64,000 bases of DNA. Origin: Lyophyllum atratum. Lineage: Eukaryota; Basidiomycota; Agaricomycetes; Agaricales; Lyophyllaceae. The position numbers and the translations under genes are program-made. Position 1 is the first letter of the stretch. Every line of letters starts with the position of its first letter. Positions 1 to 12,214 of this stretch are shown one piece after another. The notes under the pieces are model-generated. The model worked only from the letters and a program-made list of their open reading frames with translations, was not told the DNA's origin and did no database searches. The DNA lies in assembly GCA_014905825.1 (NCBI GenBank), contig JACGCN010000007.1, forward strand, positions 744,001 through 808,000, given 5' to 3'.

Positions 1-393
1 GCCGATCAGCGAGCGTCCCCGCCTCGCTCATCAACAGAATACAGAAGCCCCCGCTTTCCGAACGACTCAGTCGGGACGATTCAACCGTCAAAACTCCCTC
101 CGGCCCGTTTGTCTCCTCCCTTACTCACCATGTCCATCCCGCCCATTGACGTCTCGTTTCGTTTCATCCATAGTCGAGGAGGAGTTGGCCCTGTACGATC
201 TCGACCCGCGCGTGGTGGGGGTGGTAGCGCCGCACCCCGTGCTCCGCGGGTCCCTAAAAAGCCGAAGACAGCTGAGGAGTTGGACAAGGAGCTAGATGCG
301 TTCATGGGAGATTCAGAACCTGTCGTTGTGGCAGAGGCCTCAGTGGAGCAGGTGGAGCCTGAGGCAGCGGTACAGGATGTCGAAATGGCATAA
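1..393 (+). CDS. YRA1: YRA1/ALYREF-type mRNA export adaptor, 3' end only
   Basis: Only the last part of this gene lies in the window; its start is beyond the left edge. A likely intron runs from 107 (GTTTGT) to 173 (CATAG). The last exon then reads in frame through an Arg/Gly-rich stretch (RGGVGPVRSRPARGGGGS) to the C-terminal motif KTAEELDKELDAFMGD and a stop at 391-393. An RGG region followed by a short acidic-amphipathic C-terminal helix of this kind is characteristic of Yra1/ALY/THO4 proteins, where it contacts the RNA helicase Sub2/UAP56 during mRNA export from the nucleus. The diagnostic central RRM is not in the window, so another RGG protein with a similar tail is possible. The exon before 107 reads ASLINRIQKPPLSERL in the frame that fits this splice. 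Confidence 0.6.
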   Translation, partial: ADQRASPPRSSTEYRSPRFPNDSVGTIQPSKLPPARLSPPLLTMSIPPIDVSFRFIHSRGGVGPVRSRPARGGGGSAAPRAPRVPKKPKTAEELDKELDAFMGDSEPVVVAEASVEQVEPEAAVQDVEMA

Positions 394-682
394 ACATGCC
401 AGCTATATATCGGCTTTCCTTCGTAATTTGTACTACTCTCTCAACGTCTTACGTGTTGTTCTGTATTCCACCTCCACTCCAGCTCGTCCCATACAGTTTA
501 GATTATGCATTCGTCCTACACTCGATTTCTGAGAGGAGGATGTCCACCAATCAGACTGAGATAAGATACGGTATACTGATCCAAATCCAGTGTCGAAATC
601 TCGCCTTCTTGGACCTGTCGCCGATCACAACTAAATGCTTCCAAGTCAAATTCTTACTCCTTGCGTCTAAGCATCCTTTGCT

Positions 683-1736
683 ATGCCCCACAGCCACCAC
701 TCTCACTCTGGTCAATTCTGCAAGCATGCGAAGGGCCTCCTGCAAGAGGTCGTCGTCGAAGCGATTCGACAGGGGTTCGAAGTGTACGGGCTAACAGAGC
801 ACGTTCCCCGGTATCGAACAGAGGATCTCTATCCAGAAGAGGTGAGCCCCACTCGTCCATTTTCATTCAGGCATCTTGAACTCTAGACCTTAGGAAGGAA
901 TAGCCCTCGAGACACTCGCGACACAGTTCGATGCATTCCTCGACGAAGCCCACCGACTCAAAGCGCAATACGCCTCTCAGATTACACTCTTAGTTGGCCT
1001 AGAGACAGAGTACATCACCGGCCCCGATCTCGACCATCTTGATACGCTACTAGCGCGCCTCGGCCCACGCGTCGAATACATCGTCGGATCCGTGCATCAC
1101 GTCAACGGTATACCCATCGACTTCGATCTCCCCACCTACCACAAAGCACTGCGCAGTGTGGGCTCGTCCGACGGTGGTGCTGCGTCACGGGAGGCCTTCT
1201 TGTCGGCGTACTTTGACGCGCAATTTGAGGTTCTCCGTCGCTTTCGCCCGGAAATTATAGGGCACTTCGATCTCTGTAGACTGTACGATCCGGGGCTGAA
1301 GATCGCGGACTATCCTGCGGCATGGGCCAAGATGGAAAGGAATGTCTTGTATGCTATCGAGTATGGGGCACTGTTTGAGGTGAATGCGGCGGCGTTCAGG
1401 AAAGGCTGGGATGCGGCGTACCCTGGGCGGGACGTTGTCGAGGTAATGCATGCCTCCGACCGTGATTTTAAGAGCGGTGTGCTCACAGTCTATTGGTCGT
1501 CGTAGATGATCCTGAAGCATCGCGGTCGGTTCGCGCTATCGGACGACAGCCATGGGCCGCATGCCGTGGGGCTGAACTACCATCGACTGGCGGAGTATCT
1601 AAGAAGTGTGGGTGTGGAAGAGCTGTGGTACCTGCAGAGCTCAACTGTCCAGAATGCTGCGGGAAGAGCGGTGCAACCTGTTAGACTCGAAGGCCACTGG
1701 TGGGAACATGATTTCTGGCGTGGAAGGACTGTCTGA
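683..1736 (+). CDS. HIS2: Histidinol-phosphatase (PHP family)
   Basis: Removes phosphate from L-histidinol phosphate, the penultimate stage of histidine biosynthesis. Three exons (683-841, 894-1442, 1506-1736) give a 312-residue protein, the usual size for fungal PHP-type histidinol phosphatases. Expected metal-binding motifs are visible in order: the N-terminal His cluster PHSHHSHSGQF, LTEH, GLETEY, GSVHHVNGIPIDF, IGHFDL, and near the C-terminus LSDDSHGP. Introns are 52 and 63 bases with GTGAGC...TAG and GTAATG...TAG borders, and the frame is restored exactly across both. The start is the first Met, directly before the His cluster. The gene converges with AIP1, whose 3' end is about 370 bases away. 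Confidence 0.93.
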
Positions 1737-2108
1737 TTCCTCTCTCCATTCACAACGGGATTATCAGACCGATGTGTTTAGTATACACACTCTGAGTCCT
1801 CTTTTTTCTCCAAGAAATCGGTTGACTACCCATATACGAACATATGTCCTGTATGTGCGGGAGCGGTTCGGTATTCTACGTTTCTGGTATGTTCTATTAA
1901 CATTTCGCTTAAATTCCATTGGGTTGATGTGTCGATTACAGATCGCAGAGGTTCAGGGTGCTCGAGTCTAGCATACTCTCGAGCTCTCCCATTCCAACCA
2001 ACTTCCCAAATCTGCCTTCACCTCCATCATCGTATCCGAAAATTTGGCTTATACGTACATACTTATCGCCGAAGTCCATGCATTGCACGCATCCTTCGTA
2101 CATCTACA
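1737..2108. other. Convergent intergenic spacer
   Basis: Shared 3' region of the convergent genes HIS2 and AIP1. The short open frames here have no recognisable domain. No RNA gene or repeat was seen. Confidence 0.5.
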
Positions 2109-4877
2109 TCAAGCATGAAAAGCGACCTCCCATAACCTGACACATCCATCCGCGCCACCCGTGGCCAACCTGACCGAATCTTTCTGGCCAAGCCATAAGA
2201 CTGCATTCGCCCCTCCAGGAGCCGCGTTTTTAATCGCGACGTTCTTCATGGGCTTTGCCACGCTCCATATGTATACATGAGTGTCGAGGGAAGCGGAGGC
2301 ACAGTGCAAAGAATCTGAAGTCCAGGCGAGGGAGTTTATACGTGCAGAGTGGAACGACCAACGCGAGGTGACGAGCTATGGGCAACGCCGCTTGAGTACA
2401 AATGAAATAAACCTTGATCAAAATGTCGTGCTCGCACCTTCTTTTCCTTGACGTCGAAGAGAATGACCCTCCCGCTGGACTGAACAGAAGATATCAGTAC
2501 AGCCTCCGATCCAATGTGAATCCGACTCACATCGCCTGCAGCTAGCAAGCTATCATCCGGAGAGAAAGCCAATGCAGATACAATGCCTTTGTTCCCCTCT
2601 AAGACAGCCACTTCTTTCAAGGATTGGCCGTCCCATTCATTGAGACGGATTTTCTGGTCCTAGGGTGCGTGTCAACGAGATACAGAAGCTGCACGGCAAG
2701 AGGCATACTTCTCCTCCTATGGCAACCATCGTCTTTGAAGCCGCAATTGCGCTTGGCACAAATTTCGGCGCGTGTTCAAATACGCGTTGATTGGACCGGA
2801 AGCCCTCGATGCAATTAAGTTCGGCAACAAATACGGTCGCGTCTCCGGCAATTGCAATCGATTTCGGCTGCGCAGTTGTAGGTAACGAGGTGGACCTGAG
2901 CAAACTCTATTCAGTTTCGTCTTCTGCTGTCACAGAGAAGTGCGACATGCGTGAATGATGGCAAGAGTGAGTCGCTTGCGACACCGTATGGTACTTGAAT
3001 TTCGCGGATACGATCGTCGTATCCAATGGAAAATATATGTTCGTCCTCGGGACTCGACGCCAAACCAGAAACGAGATTGGAATGGCCAGTGCCTGCGATG
3101 TGCCTCGATTCGTTCTCAGGCCTAGGGGATGGGAGCACCCGCTCATCGTTGTCCATGGACAACGCTTGACGAAAGGTTGACGGAGGTACCTAAAGACAGA
3201 GAATTAAAAGAGATCAATAGGTTTGGTCGAGAACAAATCAAGAACAATTTACAGTTGTCCAAAATGAGAGCACACGCCCATCAGCGGTTCCGCCGAGGAA
3301 AGCCGAGCTATCTAGGGGTGCCATTGCAGTAATCGCTTTTTGAGGAGCCTAGTAGAAGAAAATGAATGAGCTACATCTAGAGTCAAAGGACGACTTACAT
3401 TTATGATCCTCGCAGGCTTGTCCCCGACTCTAGGGTCAAAGATGTTCAAGTCACCGGAGATCGACAGAGAAATTATATCCCTCTCTCCGCTCCACGCGTT
3501 CCCGACTTGTTGATGCTCGACACCTGTACCAAGCTTCCACGTCGTGACAGGCTTCTGGGTCTGGACGTCCCCTTTAAGATGGTAAGACCACCGAGACCCG
3601 GATATTTGGAGTTGACTCACATAGCGCAACTGTGCAATCTGCTGAAGAGGTGACGAAAGAAGTGCTATCAGGACCCCAGCTGGAAGCCATCTACAACTAT
3701 GAGGGTCAATGCGCATCTTATGCTGACAATGTGAAAACGTACAATGCTCCCGGTATGCGGGCTTGCCGTAAATTCGCTGATGGTGTCGCCTGTCTTGCCT
3801 TCGTACAGGAAGACTTTCGCGTCGCTACCAACGCTGACAAAGTGGTCCCCGGATGGTGAATATTGTACATCTTGGACGAATTTCGTGTGTGTCTTGATCG
3901 TCTGCAATTGGTTGTGAGGAAACATGTAAACTCTCGAGAAATACTTCGCAATACTCTGTCGTATTTGAAGGGGACTCCTGAATCATGGGCGCGGAATCAG
4001 GATAAGATCTCGATGAAGCTGGCGAGGGACATACCCTGATGAAATACGATCGTTCCATCATCTGCCGCAGTAGCTGCCCTAAAAGGTCTCTGGTGTCTGA
4101 TAGACACGGCATTGACAGCCTACGATATGAGGAATCTTGAAGACATGATCAAGCTAGACATGAACATACTTTGGAGTGGCCGCTGATTTCACCAGTGGAA
4201 GATCCAGTATCCATCATGAAAGCGTGACCAAATCTGCAGTATGGCTTGTCTGTAAGGATGAACGCTCCGGCGTGAATGTGTGTACTCACTTCTCTCGCCC
4301 ATCTCCAACAGCAATTATGCGCTTACTCTCGCCATCCCAAGCGACATCGTTACTGGATGAAAGGTTTGTTAGGAGCAACTCGTGGCACGTAGATTTGAGA
4401 ACGTACATCCGTCCTGAGATAACTTTATATTCTCCTTTCAGAGTCTGATCCTCTCCGACTGTATCCCATACTCTGACTGCACCAGAGGCGTCTTAGCATC
4501 GGCAGCAAGATACGGAAGTCAACTACATACCCGTCCCACTGACATCCGCAGATGCGCAGTAGTACCCCGAGGGTGAAAATCTAGCGACAGTCGCGTTGTG
4601 GACGTGCCCCGAATACGTCGTTGAAAGCAAGGCGTTCTGTTACACCCCGAATTCTCAGCGGATCCTGCGGTTCTGACAAGAGGCTATTGTCACCTTCAAA
4701 TCGCGTATCTGTAATAACGCGTTACACAAGAAACGATGTGAATATGCTGTAGAGACGTACGATCACCGTCTTCCCGTTGGTATAGATGACTTTCTCTTTC
4801 GTTGCGCTTAGTTTGGTGGAGACGCCCCGCGTCGTGACGGGGTTCGCTGGAAAGATCCCAGTTCGTTTGGATGACAT
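2109..4877 (-). CDS. AIP1: Actin-interacting protein 1 (WD40 repeat)
   Basis: A multi-exon minus-strand gene encoding a WD40 double beta-propeller protein that works with cofilin to disassemble actin filaments. The N-terminus, starting at 4877, reads MSSKRTGIFPANPVTTRGVS and continues into KLSATKEKVIYTNGKTVI, the typical AIP1/WDR1 opening. Later exons give a blade with TLKGEYKVISGR, matching the AIP1 signature after the WDT motif. Others give GHSNLVSGLASSPEDEHIF with IGYDDRIREI, VSALAFSPDDSLLAAGD, and finally GGADGCVRLWEVAFHA before the stop at 2109-2111. Around a dozen short introns break the gene, so no single frame shows the whole protein. Exon limits inside the gene were not all resolved. 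A TATA-like run (TATATATA, about 4893-4901) lies just upstream of the start. Confidence 0.88.
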
Positions 4878-6163
4878 GATGGGCCTGCTATGTATATATA
4901 ATAGGTGCGACCGGGTCGTGTGGTAGAGACTAAGAGGGAGAAAGAGATCAACGTCTTATGAGATCTACTGCAGCTGCGATCATCCCGATTCTGTGATCGC
5001 AGCTGGCCACGTGGGTGACCACGCTGAGGGCAGCTGGCACTTCAACTTGTACCAGCTCAACCACGACTACTTACCTTCACGTCGTCTAGAGCATCCTTGC
5101 TATCCAATGCACCAGCATTGGCCCCTGGTGTCGCACCTATTCCTTGTTTGTATTCCACCCTCTTTGCTCTCTAGAATTTGCTCATATCAATGACGCTGGA
5201 CGTGGCATGAGTATGGCGTGCAGAGACTACAACCCGAGCATAAGAGCATAAAGCTAGGCACCGGACTGCAAGCAACAGCCGCGTCGCTCTCTACGCTATC
5301 ATCACGGCCAGCCGTTCTTCTGCGCATGTGGCTACGATTATCTGCTTCACTCATTCCGGCTGAAGTTGCATGCAGCGTCAAGCCGTCAAGCTTCTTGAAT
5401 CCATCGTATTACTAGCCGGCCATCCTACCTTCCAAACCTATGTCTACTTTCACTGCCCTCGACGAGCGAAATTTGGATGACTTATCGTATAGCAGTCGGA
5501 CTCTGATGCTCTCTGATGTCTTCTCTCGGCAAGTGACAGTCTTGGGTGCAGTGCAGAGAAAGAATCGGAAGGGAGGCATTGTACCGGTTACGCTCGGCCT
5601 TGGGAGGTTGGCGAAAACCTGATTGGCGAAACAATATTTGAAAAGCCAACGGTATCGCACTCAGCACCACACCCACGAAACGTCAAACCTCAGGTCCGGG
5701 CACCAGGGGAAGCTGTCTTGCTCACCATCTTGCATTGATTTTCAGTGGAGTTTAGCTCTCCAGATGAGGTGACCATACCACCTCTCGAACATCCAGGGTG
5801 AGGCACCAACATTAGCTCTGCGGGCAGGGCACCCACTGTTGAAAGCCAAGTCAACGTTACGTCGGATCCATATCGTCGTCAATGACTGATGGCATTGGTG
5901 GCTAGAAAAGTTGGAGTACTGTACGTTGATTCTCTGACTTTTGCAGTATGACGCTTATCTCACAGTGGCCCTACTCTCACTTCGAGCTCGGCCATTCACC
6001 GTCGTCGTTCAGGTTCCGGAGGCCACCTTAACCTTATCTACCACTACCGACACCGCTGGTTCCTTGAATTCCCGTACATCATGATGCAAGCTAGCAACTT
6101 CTCACCATGACTTAGACAGCTCCATAACCTTTTGGGGTCGCAATCACGCTAAGCTCGAATTTT

Positions 6164-6211
6164 CACCGACGCCGGAATCCACCAACGCCGGAACTCACCG
6201 ATGCCACTAGT
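6164..6211. repeat. Three imperfect 16-base tandem units
   Basis: Units 6164-6179 (CACCGACGCCGGAATC), 6180-6195 (CACCAACGCCGGAACT) and 6196-6211 (CACCGATGCCACTAGT). The first two match closely and the third has decayed in its second half. They lie about 330 bases upstream of the metallopeptidase start and could be a protein-binding array or a chance repeat. Confidence 0.5.
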
Positions 6212-6456
6212 GCTTCCAGGCCCCGAATTTACGACCTTCTTCTTCCCAAATAAATTCGCAGGGATGATTGAATAGGGGAGGGTCAACTGTCATTGTTCTC
6301 TGCAATATTCATTCGAGTCTTGTCCTTGGCTCGTCTTTCACGAAATCGATGGTCAGCGTATGTCAGGGCCCGGCGTTGTAGAAACTCCTTCTCACAACTT
6401 TGGATGGGCCAGACTGTCCAAAAAAAGGGTGCGTCGCTTCAGGGTTTCAAGAAAGG

Positions 6457-6464
6457 TATAAGTA
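6457..6464 (+). promoter_or_regulatory. TATA-like box of the metallopeptidase gene
   Basis: TATAAGTA, about 80 bases upstream of the ATG at 6537. The spacing fits a fungal core promoter with a short 5' UTR. Confidence 0.4.
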
Positions 6465-6536
6465 GGTCCATGAACTGACCAGAACTCCTCAGTCAACTCA
6501 CCTCGAGATTTGAACTTACTGCTCTTTCAGCAAAAC

Positions 6537-9023
6537 ATGACATCGAACTCAGCTACCCCCAATGCTCTTGTCGCCGTCAAAGGCGATTGCGACACCGTCA
6601 AAGGCGCTTGCGGCATCGCACCTGAAACCGTGCAGTCGATCGCCCCCACTGCAGGTGCTCTTGTGGTACCCAAATCCGCGGCTCATGCGGTTTTGACTAA
6701 AGTTGGAATGCTCTGGGAGAACGGCGCAGTACGTTATTTACATCTCACCACCAACTCTTCACTCATAAATTTCGCAGACCATTACCTATTCGTTCTTCGG
6801 CGGCACCAAGAACCAACACGATGCCGTCAATGCGGTCATCCCCGAATGGATGTTGTATGCCAATCTCAACCTTCAGGGCCTGGCGGACAACAACAAGACA
6901 GCCAAGGTCCGCATCGCCTTCGATCCCAATGCGGGGTCATGGAGCTCCGTTGGCAAAGGTGCTCTCCAGATCAAAGATGGCATTACTATGAACCTTGGCT
7001 GGATTGACGATTCTGCGACCATCTCTGACAATGACCGCGGCACAATTCTCCATGAGTGGGGTCACGCGCTCGGCCTGATGCACGAGCACCAGAGCCGTGC
7101 GAGGGATGGAACCCTGACCCTCAAACGCGAAGAGGTCATTTCGTACTATGGCGCCACGCAAGGCTGGGCGCCTAGCCTGATCCAGTCCCAGATTCTGGAC
7201 GTGTACAAGGCGGACGATGTATCTAATTACAGCAAACTTGACACGTCCTCTGTCATGATGTATGTGCTTCTTGGCCCTCCAGGACCGTGTACTCACGGAT
7301 CTTCAGGTACTTCATGCCAGGCCGACTCAACGACCAAGGAATCACTGTCGATGTCAACAACAAATTATCGGACATGGACAAGGCGTACATGGTCATCAAC
7401 TACCCCCGCGACAAACCCGACCTCACGGCTCCTGAATGGACGGTTGAGTACGCGTTGGAGAAAGCTGGAGTTCCGCTCGAGGAGCGGACCGAGATCTTGA
7501 AAGCTAGACATGATGCGTCAACCATGAGGGTCTACTTCACGACTTGGAATAAGGAAGTTCGCGAGAAAGAACGCGGTAAGTTTTTGGATGCTTGTACTGT
7601 CCTCGAGATACTGATGTCAGACACAGAGGCCTCGAAGGTCCCCACCCCCGCCAGCCCAGTACCTGAAGATGCGACCCTTCTTCCTTTGCTTACTGCGCTC
7701 CACTGCAGCGTCCAGCATGGCTTGTTCTCGGATATCGGTTCAATCTTGAGCCACCCGCTGGTTAGCCAGGCTCTTACGGGGTTGATCAACACGGCGTTAG
7801 CTCAGAACGGTCTGAATCCCCAGACGACAGCGGCCCAGTATCCTGCCATGCAGCACGGAATTTGGACAAGCCTTGCCAGTGTAATCCAGAACCCGACGTT
7901 CCAGCACATCGTGGGCAGTGTTGTTAACACCGTCGTCAACACTGCCGCCACCCAGCAGGGGTTGAACCCCCAGACCACTGCCGTTCACCCGATCATACAG
8001 AACCCGAATGTCCAACAGGATATCTGGTCTGGCATTGCGAATATCGTCAAGCACCCCATGTTCCAGCAGATCGTGGGTTCTGTAGTCAATGCTGCTTTAA
8101 CCCAGCACGGAATCAACCCCGCTGCACCGCCTGCACCGCCACCCGTCATGCAGAATGGATTGTTCTCGGACATCGGTTCAATTTTGAGCCACCCACTGGT
8201 CAGCCAGACTCTTACCGGGTTGATCAATACGGCATTCGCTCAGCGTGGGTTGGATCCGCAAATGACCGCAGCTCAGTATCCCGCCATGCAGCACGGAATC
8301 TGGACTGGTATCGCTGGTGTTATCCAGAACCCAGCATTCCAGCACATTGTGGGCAATGTTGTTAACACCGTCGTCAACACCGCCTTCACGCAACGTGGGT
8401 TGAACCCTCAGACCACTGCCGCCCACACGGTCACGCAAGAACCTAGTGTCCAACACGGTATCTGGTCTAGCATTTCAGATATCTTCAAGCACCCCGTGTT
8501 CCAGCACATTGTAACCGCTGTTGTAGATACCGTTTTGACCCAGCACGGGATTAAGCCGACGGCGTCCCCCCTCACGCCTCCAACTCATGTGCAGCACGGT
8601 CTGTTCTCCGTGATTACCCAGGGTCTTTCGGGGATCTTTGGGATGCTGAGTGGGGTGAACCCTAACAAGGTGGTAGCTCAGCCTCCACTCACGCAGCAGG
8701 ACGTCTTCAAGCCTTGGGTATACCAGTCCGTCATCAGTCCCAGCGTTAACTACGGTCAAACAATCGGCACCCCCCCGTGGAATGCTCATGAAGTCTACCG
8801 GCCCGAAGCTCAGCACGGCCTTTTCGGCGCTGGACCGGCTGGAACCCCGCAGCCCGCGTACGGTGCGACCTCCCCGATTGTCGTTCCTGGTCTGGATGAG
8901 ATATTGCGGAAGGTAGCGTCGACCCCCGTTATAAACTTCGCTCATGCCGCCTTGCAACCCTCTTTGAACGCCGATGGAGCCGCGTACGCCAAGTCAGTGG
9001 GGAATATCTCGCGTCCACTGTAA
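6537..9023 (+). CDS. Astacin-like zinc metallopeptidase with C-terminal repeat domain
   Basis: A predicted zinc peptidase. Exons 6537-6728, 6778-7259 and 7307-9023 give 796 residues. The catalytic part (about residues 60-240) carries HEWGHALGLMHEHQS, the astacin/metzincin zinc motif HExxHxxGxxHExx. It is followed by SVMMYFMP, which resembles the astacin Met-turn SxMHY. No secretory signal peptide is seen at the N-terminus (MTSNSATPNALVAVKG), which is unusual for astacins. After about residue 370 the protein is built from tandem units of roughly 45-55 residues of the pattern GIW..I..I..HP.FQ.IV..VV.T...Q.GLNP. They are organised as a three-unit block of about 146 residues present twice (7719-8156 and 8157-8597). 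A 45-base segment (7574-7618, GTAAGT...CAG) can be spliced without changing frame. The C-terminus is uncertain because GTAAGC at the stop codon could begin another intron. The substrate is unknown. Confidence 0.75.
7719..8597 (+). repeat. Coding super-repeat, two copies of a 438/441-base block
   Basis: Within the metallopeptidase gene, a block starting at the codons for GLFSDIGSILSHPLVSQ (7719) recurs at 8157 with near-identical wording. A degenerate third start lies at 8598 (GLFSVITQGLSG). Each block contains three diverged units beginning GLFSD, GIWT and DIWSG/GIWSS. This shows an older unit duplication followed by duplication of the triplet. Confidence 0.85.
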
Positions 9024-9943
9024 GCTTCACCTTATACTCGACCAGCAGCCCAGCTGACGCGAAATACCCTTGACGCCCCTGCAGCACCCCAGCCGGACTT
9101 GATTTCAGTCTTTCTGCAGATGCCTGAGGAGCTGAAGCCGATGATCAGTCGACGCGCGTCCATCCTGTGTTCGAGTGTATGTATTGTTCCTGCCCCTTGT
9201 TCTTTATGCGTCCTTCGTACACCTCCATTCTTCTGTCCTACTCTTCTTGACAGTCCGCCTATTTCTCTTACATTCCATCTTCTTCGATTGATACTGGCAC
9301 ACCCCTCGAGTCCCTTTGGTTTATCTATCTCCCAACTAATATTTTTGATTCCCTCGCACCACCCTCCCTTCGCTTTTTCCTATCATCTCCCTATCTGCAC
9401 CGTCGTCCCTTGCTCTAAATTGCTGTTCTGAGCAATCCCCACACTCCTTTGTTTATTCCCTAGGGCTCTAGGTGGTCGATATCACTCGTTGTAATGTTCC
9501 CAATGCAATGCATCGACTGTTTTATTTCTTTCCTAACTGTGTGCTATGTGTCAGTGCTGCCTTGGTGCTGCCCGAAGGCAGGAATGGCCTGGGAGAGAGT
9601 GGTGACTTGGTGGTGACTACCTTTTTTGAATAAAACAATAGATGACAAACACTGACTTTGCCGGATCAATTGTTCATCGATGCATCTCTTGACGTTTCTG
9701 CTCTGAAGAGTACTTATAACGGTACTTTGTGCCCACCCCACCAATTCCCCGGTAGCTGCGGACGGGCAAGAAATCAACGTCGATCATTTTCAACCTCTGC
9801 CCGTCAGCATCGCGATCTCCGAACAGACGATGAGTCCATAAACTCGGATACCCGATAAAACACGACTCTATGCATGATATCTACCGAACACGGCTAATCT
9901 CCTCTCTAAAATCCGTCGCTCTTTGGACTACTAGCAGAAAATC

Positions 9944-10171
9944 TTAACCTTCGCCAGGTCTTGAAACAAAGTGGTCGCCAGGGCGCGGTGCGGCAGGTTC
10001 CTCTGCGCGACGCTGCTCGATGCATCTTCGTAATTGCCACTGCGGTATGTCAGGCGGAATGCAAGACCGCCCATTCACCACGTCGTCTATTATTTTCCAG
10101 GATTTGGCTCCGATTTCCACCAAATTCGCGAGCACTTCCGCATGTACCGTCAGGCGTGGTGTTTCTTTCAC
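9944..10171 (-). CDS. Possible terminal exon of an unrecognised minus-strand gene
   Basis: The frame reads KETPRLTVHAEVLANLVEI, then SWKIIDDVVNGRSCIPPD and a Pro/Arg-rich tail to a stop at 9944. Upstream on the minus strand, a second protein-like segment (about 10205-10320, QVPEYLPGDIGPAPQNAHPT) ends at a GTGAGT donor that could splice to it. I recognise no family. Evidence is only residue composition and splice-like borders, so this may be a chance open frame. Confidence 0.25.
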   Translation of the reverse strand: MKETPRLTVHAEVLANLVEIGAKSWKIIDDVVNGRSCIPPDIPQWQLRRCIEQRRAEEPAAPRPGDHFVSRPGEG

Positions 10172-12214
10172 CTTGGTCTTCCCTTCGACATACTTGACTC
10201 ACTTGTTAACAGCTCCTTGGGCACCTGTTGTCGGGTGCGCATTCTGCGGAGCAGGACCGATATCACCGGGCAGATACTCCGGGACCTGCCTACCGTTCCC
10301 ATTGGCCTTCCGGCTTCCTAGGTAAACTCACCTCCCGTTTCGTCTTACGGGTCGTTTCGCTCCCGATCTTTTGCCCTCTTTTGCCTTCACACACTGAGCG
10401 GCGTTTCTCAGCAGTTTCGCTCAACAGGGAGCAACAGGATCACACCCTATTGATGGATCCCGACACGTGTACTACTGAGCAGACCTTGGGAAAAGAATGA
10501 AGCATCCGGGACGCTTCTCATCTTCCTTACCCTCGAGACATCTACTCGACGTGGGCCCGAGCATACCGAATGCTTCTGGACATTATCCGCCATCTTGGAA
10601 CCCGCAAGTTGCGGCATCCTAAACAGGCGCCGCTTCCCATCGTCCTTGCTCAATTGCCGGGTCACCGCAAATATCGGATGTTCCCTGCACGCCGTTGTCG
10701 TCCGCAACTATGCTGCCAGGATGCTCTTTGGTTATTCAACCACGATCTATCCGAGCTTTCTGCACTACTCCACCTTCATGTCTACCTCCTCAAGGTACGG
10801 GCCCGCGGATTTCTATCTGAATAATCACCGGTCAAGCGATGTCGAGGCCTGCGCACTGAAGTTCGTCAATAGCGCCTTATCAGGATGCGGCTTCCCATCG
10901 CACCTGTTGACAAAGCTTCTAATCAGAAATAGGCGTACCTATCACCTGCACTGCTCGTGGCTTCTGGGGCGCCAGCAGTCAGTGACCTTTGTGCAACATC
11001 CAATTCCAGCCTGATTCTCTCATCGGATTTGTCCGCGGTGACGCATATCCTATATTTCGCTCAACTTGGAGACCCGAGAGATTCGGGGGCAGCTACAATG
11101 AAGACAGAAGGACGGCGAAAGTGCTGTCGACGATGTCATGAAGCTGATGGGTGTTGGGTTCTCAGAGACGCGTGGCGCGCTGAGAGGGTGCTGCGCGGCT
11201 GGTCTTTTCATATCTACGGCTCTAATATATCGATTGGCGCGTACTTACCTCCCGTAAGTACTGGACCGCGACCTGCCGCGACGATGAAACATGATGATTG
11301 TGTCGTTACACGGTGGCGCCCGCTGCTCATAGGCCCCACGTTTGTTATGTTTTATTTGAGTAAGTCGTGGAGAAATATCTCCTCTTGGTTACAGACCTCG
11401 GCCGTACACGGTGTATAACCTTGTATATAACATGATACAGCCCTGCTGAGATCTCTTGAACGAGATGGATGCGTACGACTGCTTTACGTTGTCATTGTCA
11501 TCGGCCGAAGCCCTTCAAACCTCTTGGAAACTGCTTTCTCTACGCGAAATTGCGGCACCCTGCCCCTCAATCAACATCAACTGACAATATCTCTCCCGCT
11601 GGATCTGGGAGCCTCTCCTCGGTCGAAAAATTCGAGTTCTTTGACTGCGTGTCGCGCGCCAAAGGTCCTGCCACTGTACCGTCGGCCCTGAGCCTGTGGA
11701 CGCGTCTTCCTGATCGGTGCATTGGATCCGGCATTTAAGCTGTATACAGCCATGCAGGATTTTCCTCAGGGTTACCTCCACAAACATCGCGTCTCATCTT
11801 GTGGTGTTTCTTCCTTGGCGGGTAAGGTCAAGGACATCCTTACCACCTCTCTAGCTCAGCCCATCGTTTCTGAGATGCGTATGACCAGCTGTTGTCGGAA
11901 AACTTCGGCCTCTGCTACTCCACGTTTCTGTGTGCAGCAGCCTCGGCAGCGCCCCTATCTGGGTTCGCGTTGATCAGGGGCAGGCCCTTTGAGACGGACC
12001 CTGTTGCGCTATGTTAAATATAACGGTCAACATGGTACCTGTTTCTTGTAATTGTTCACTTCGGGCAGCCTCAAATATTCATGCGATTCGCCGTAACCTT
12101 CGGAGTGATTTGGGATGTTCTTCTCCGTCAATTCTCCAAGCTGCTACATGTGCATCGAAGCTACGGCATCTTCTGCCTGTTCAACCTGTTCAGTATGCCC
12201 GCGTTGAGTGGCTT

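Larger units (their letters stand above)
4878..6536. other. Intergenic region, no gene seen
   Basis: Divergent spacer between AIP1 and the metallopeptidase gene. Open frames are all short, and none has a recognisable domain or a convincing splice pattern. It holds a short imperfect repeat (6164-6211) and the metallopeptidase promoter, both listed separately. Confidence 0.5.
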
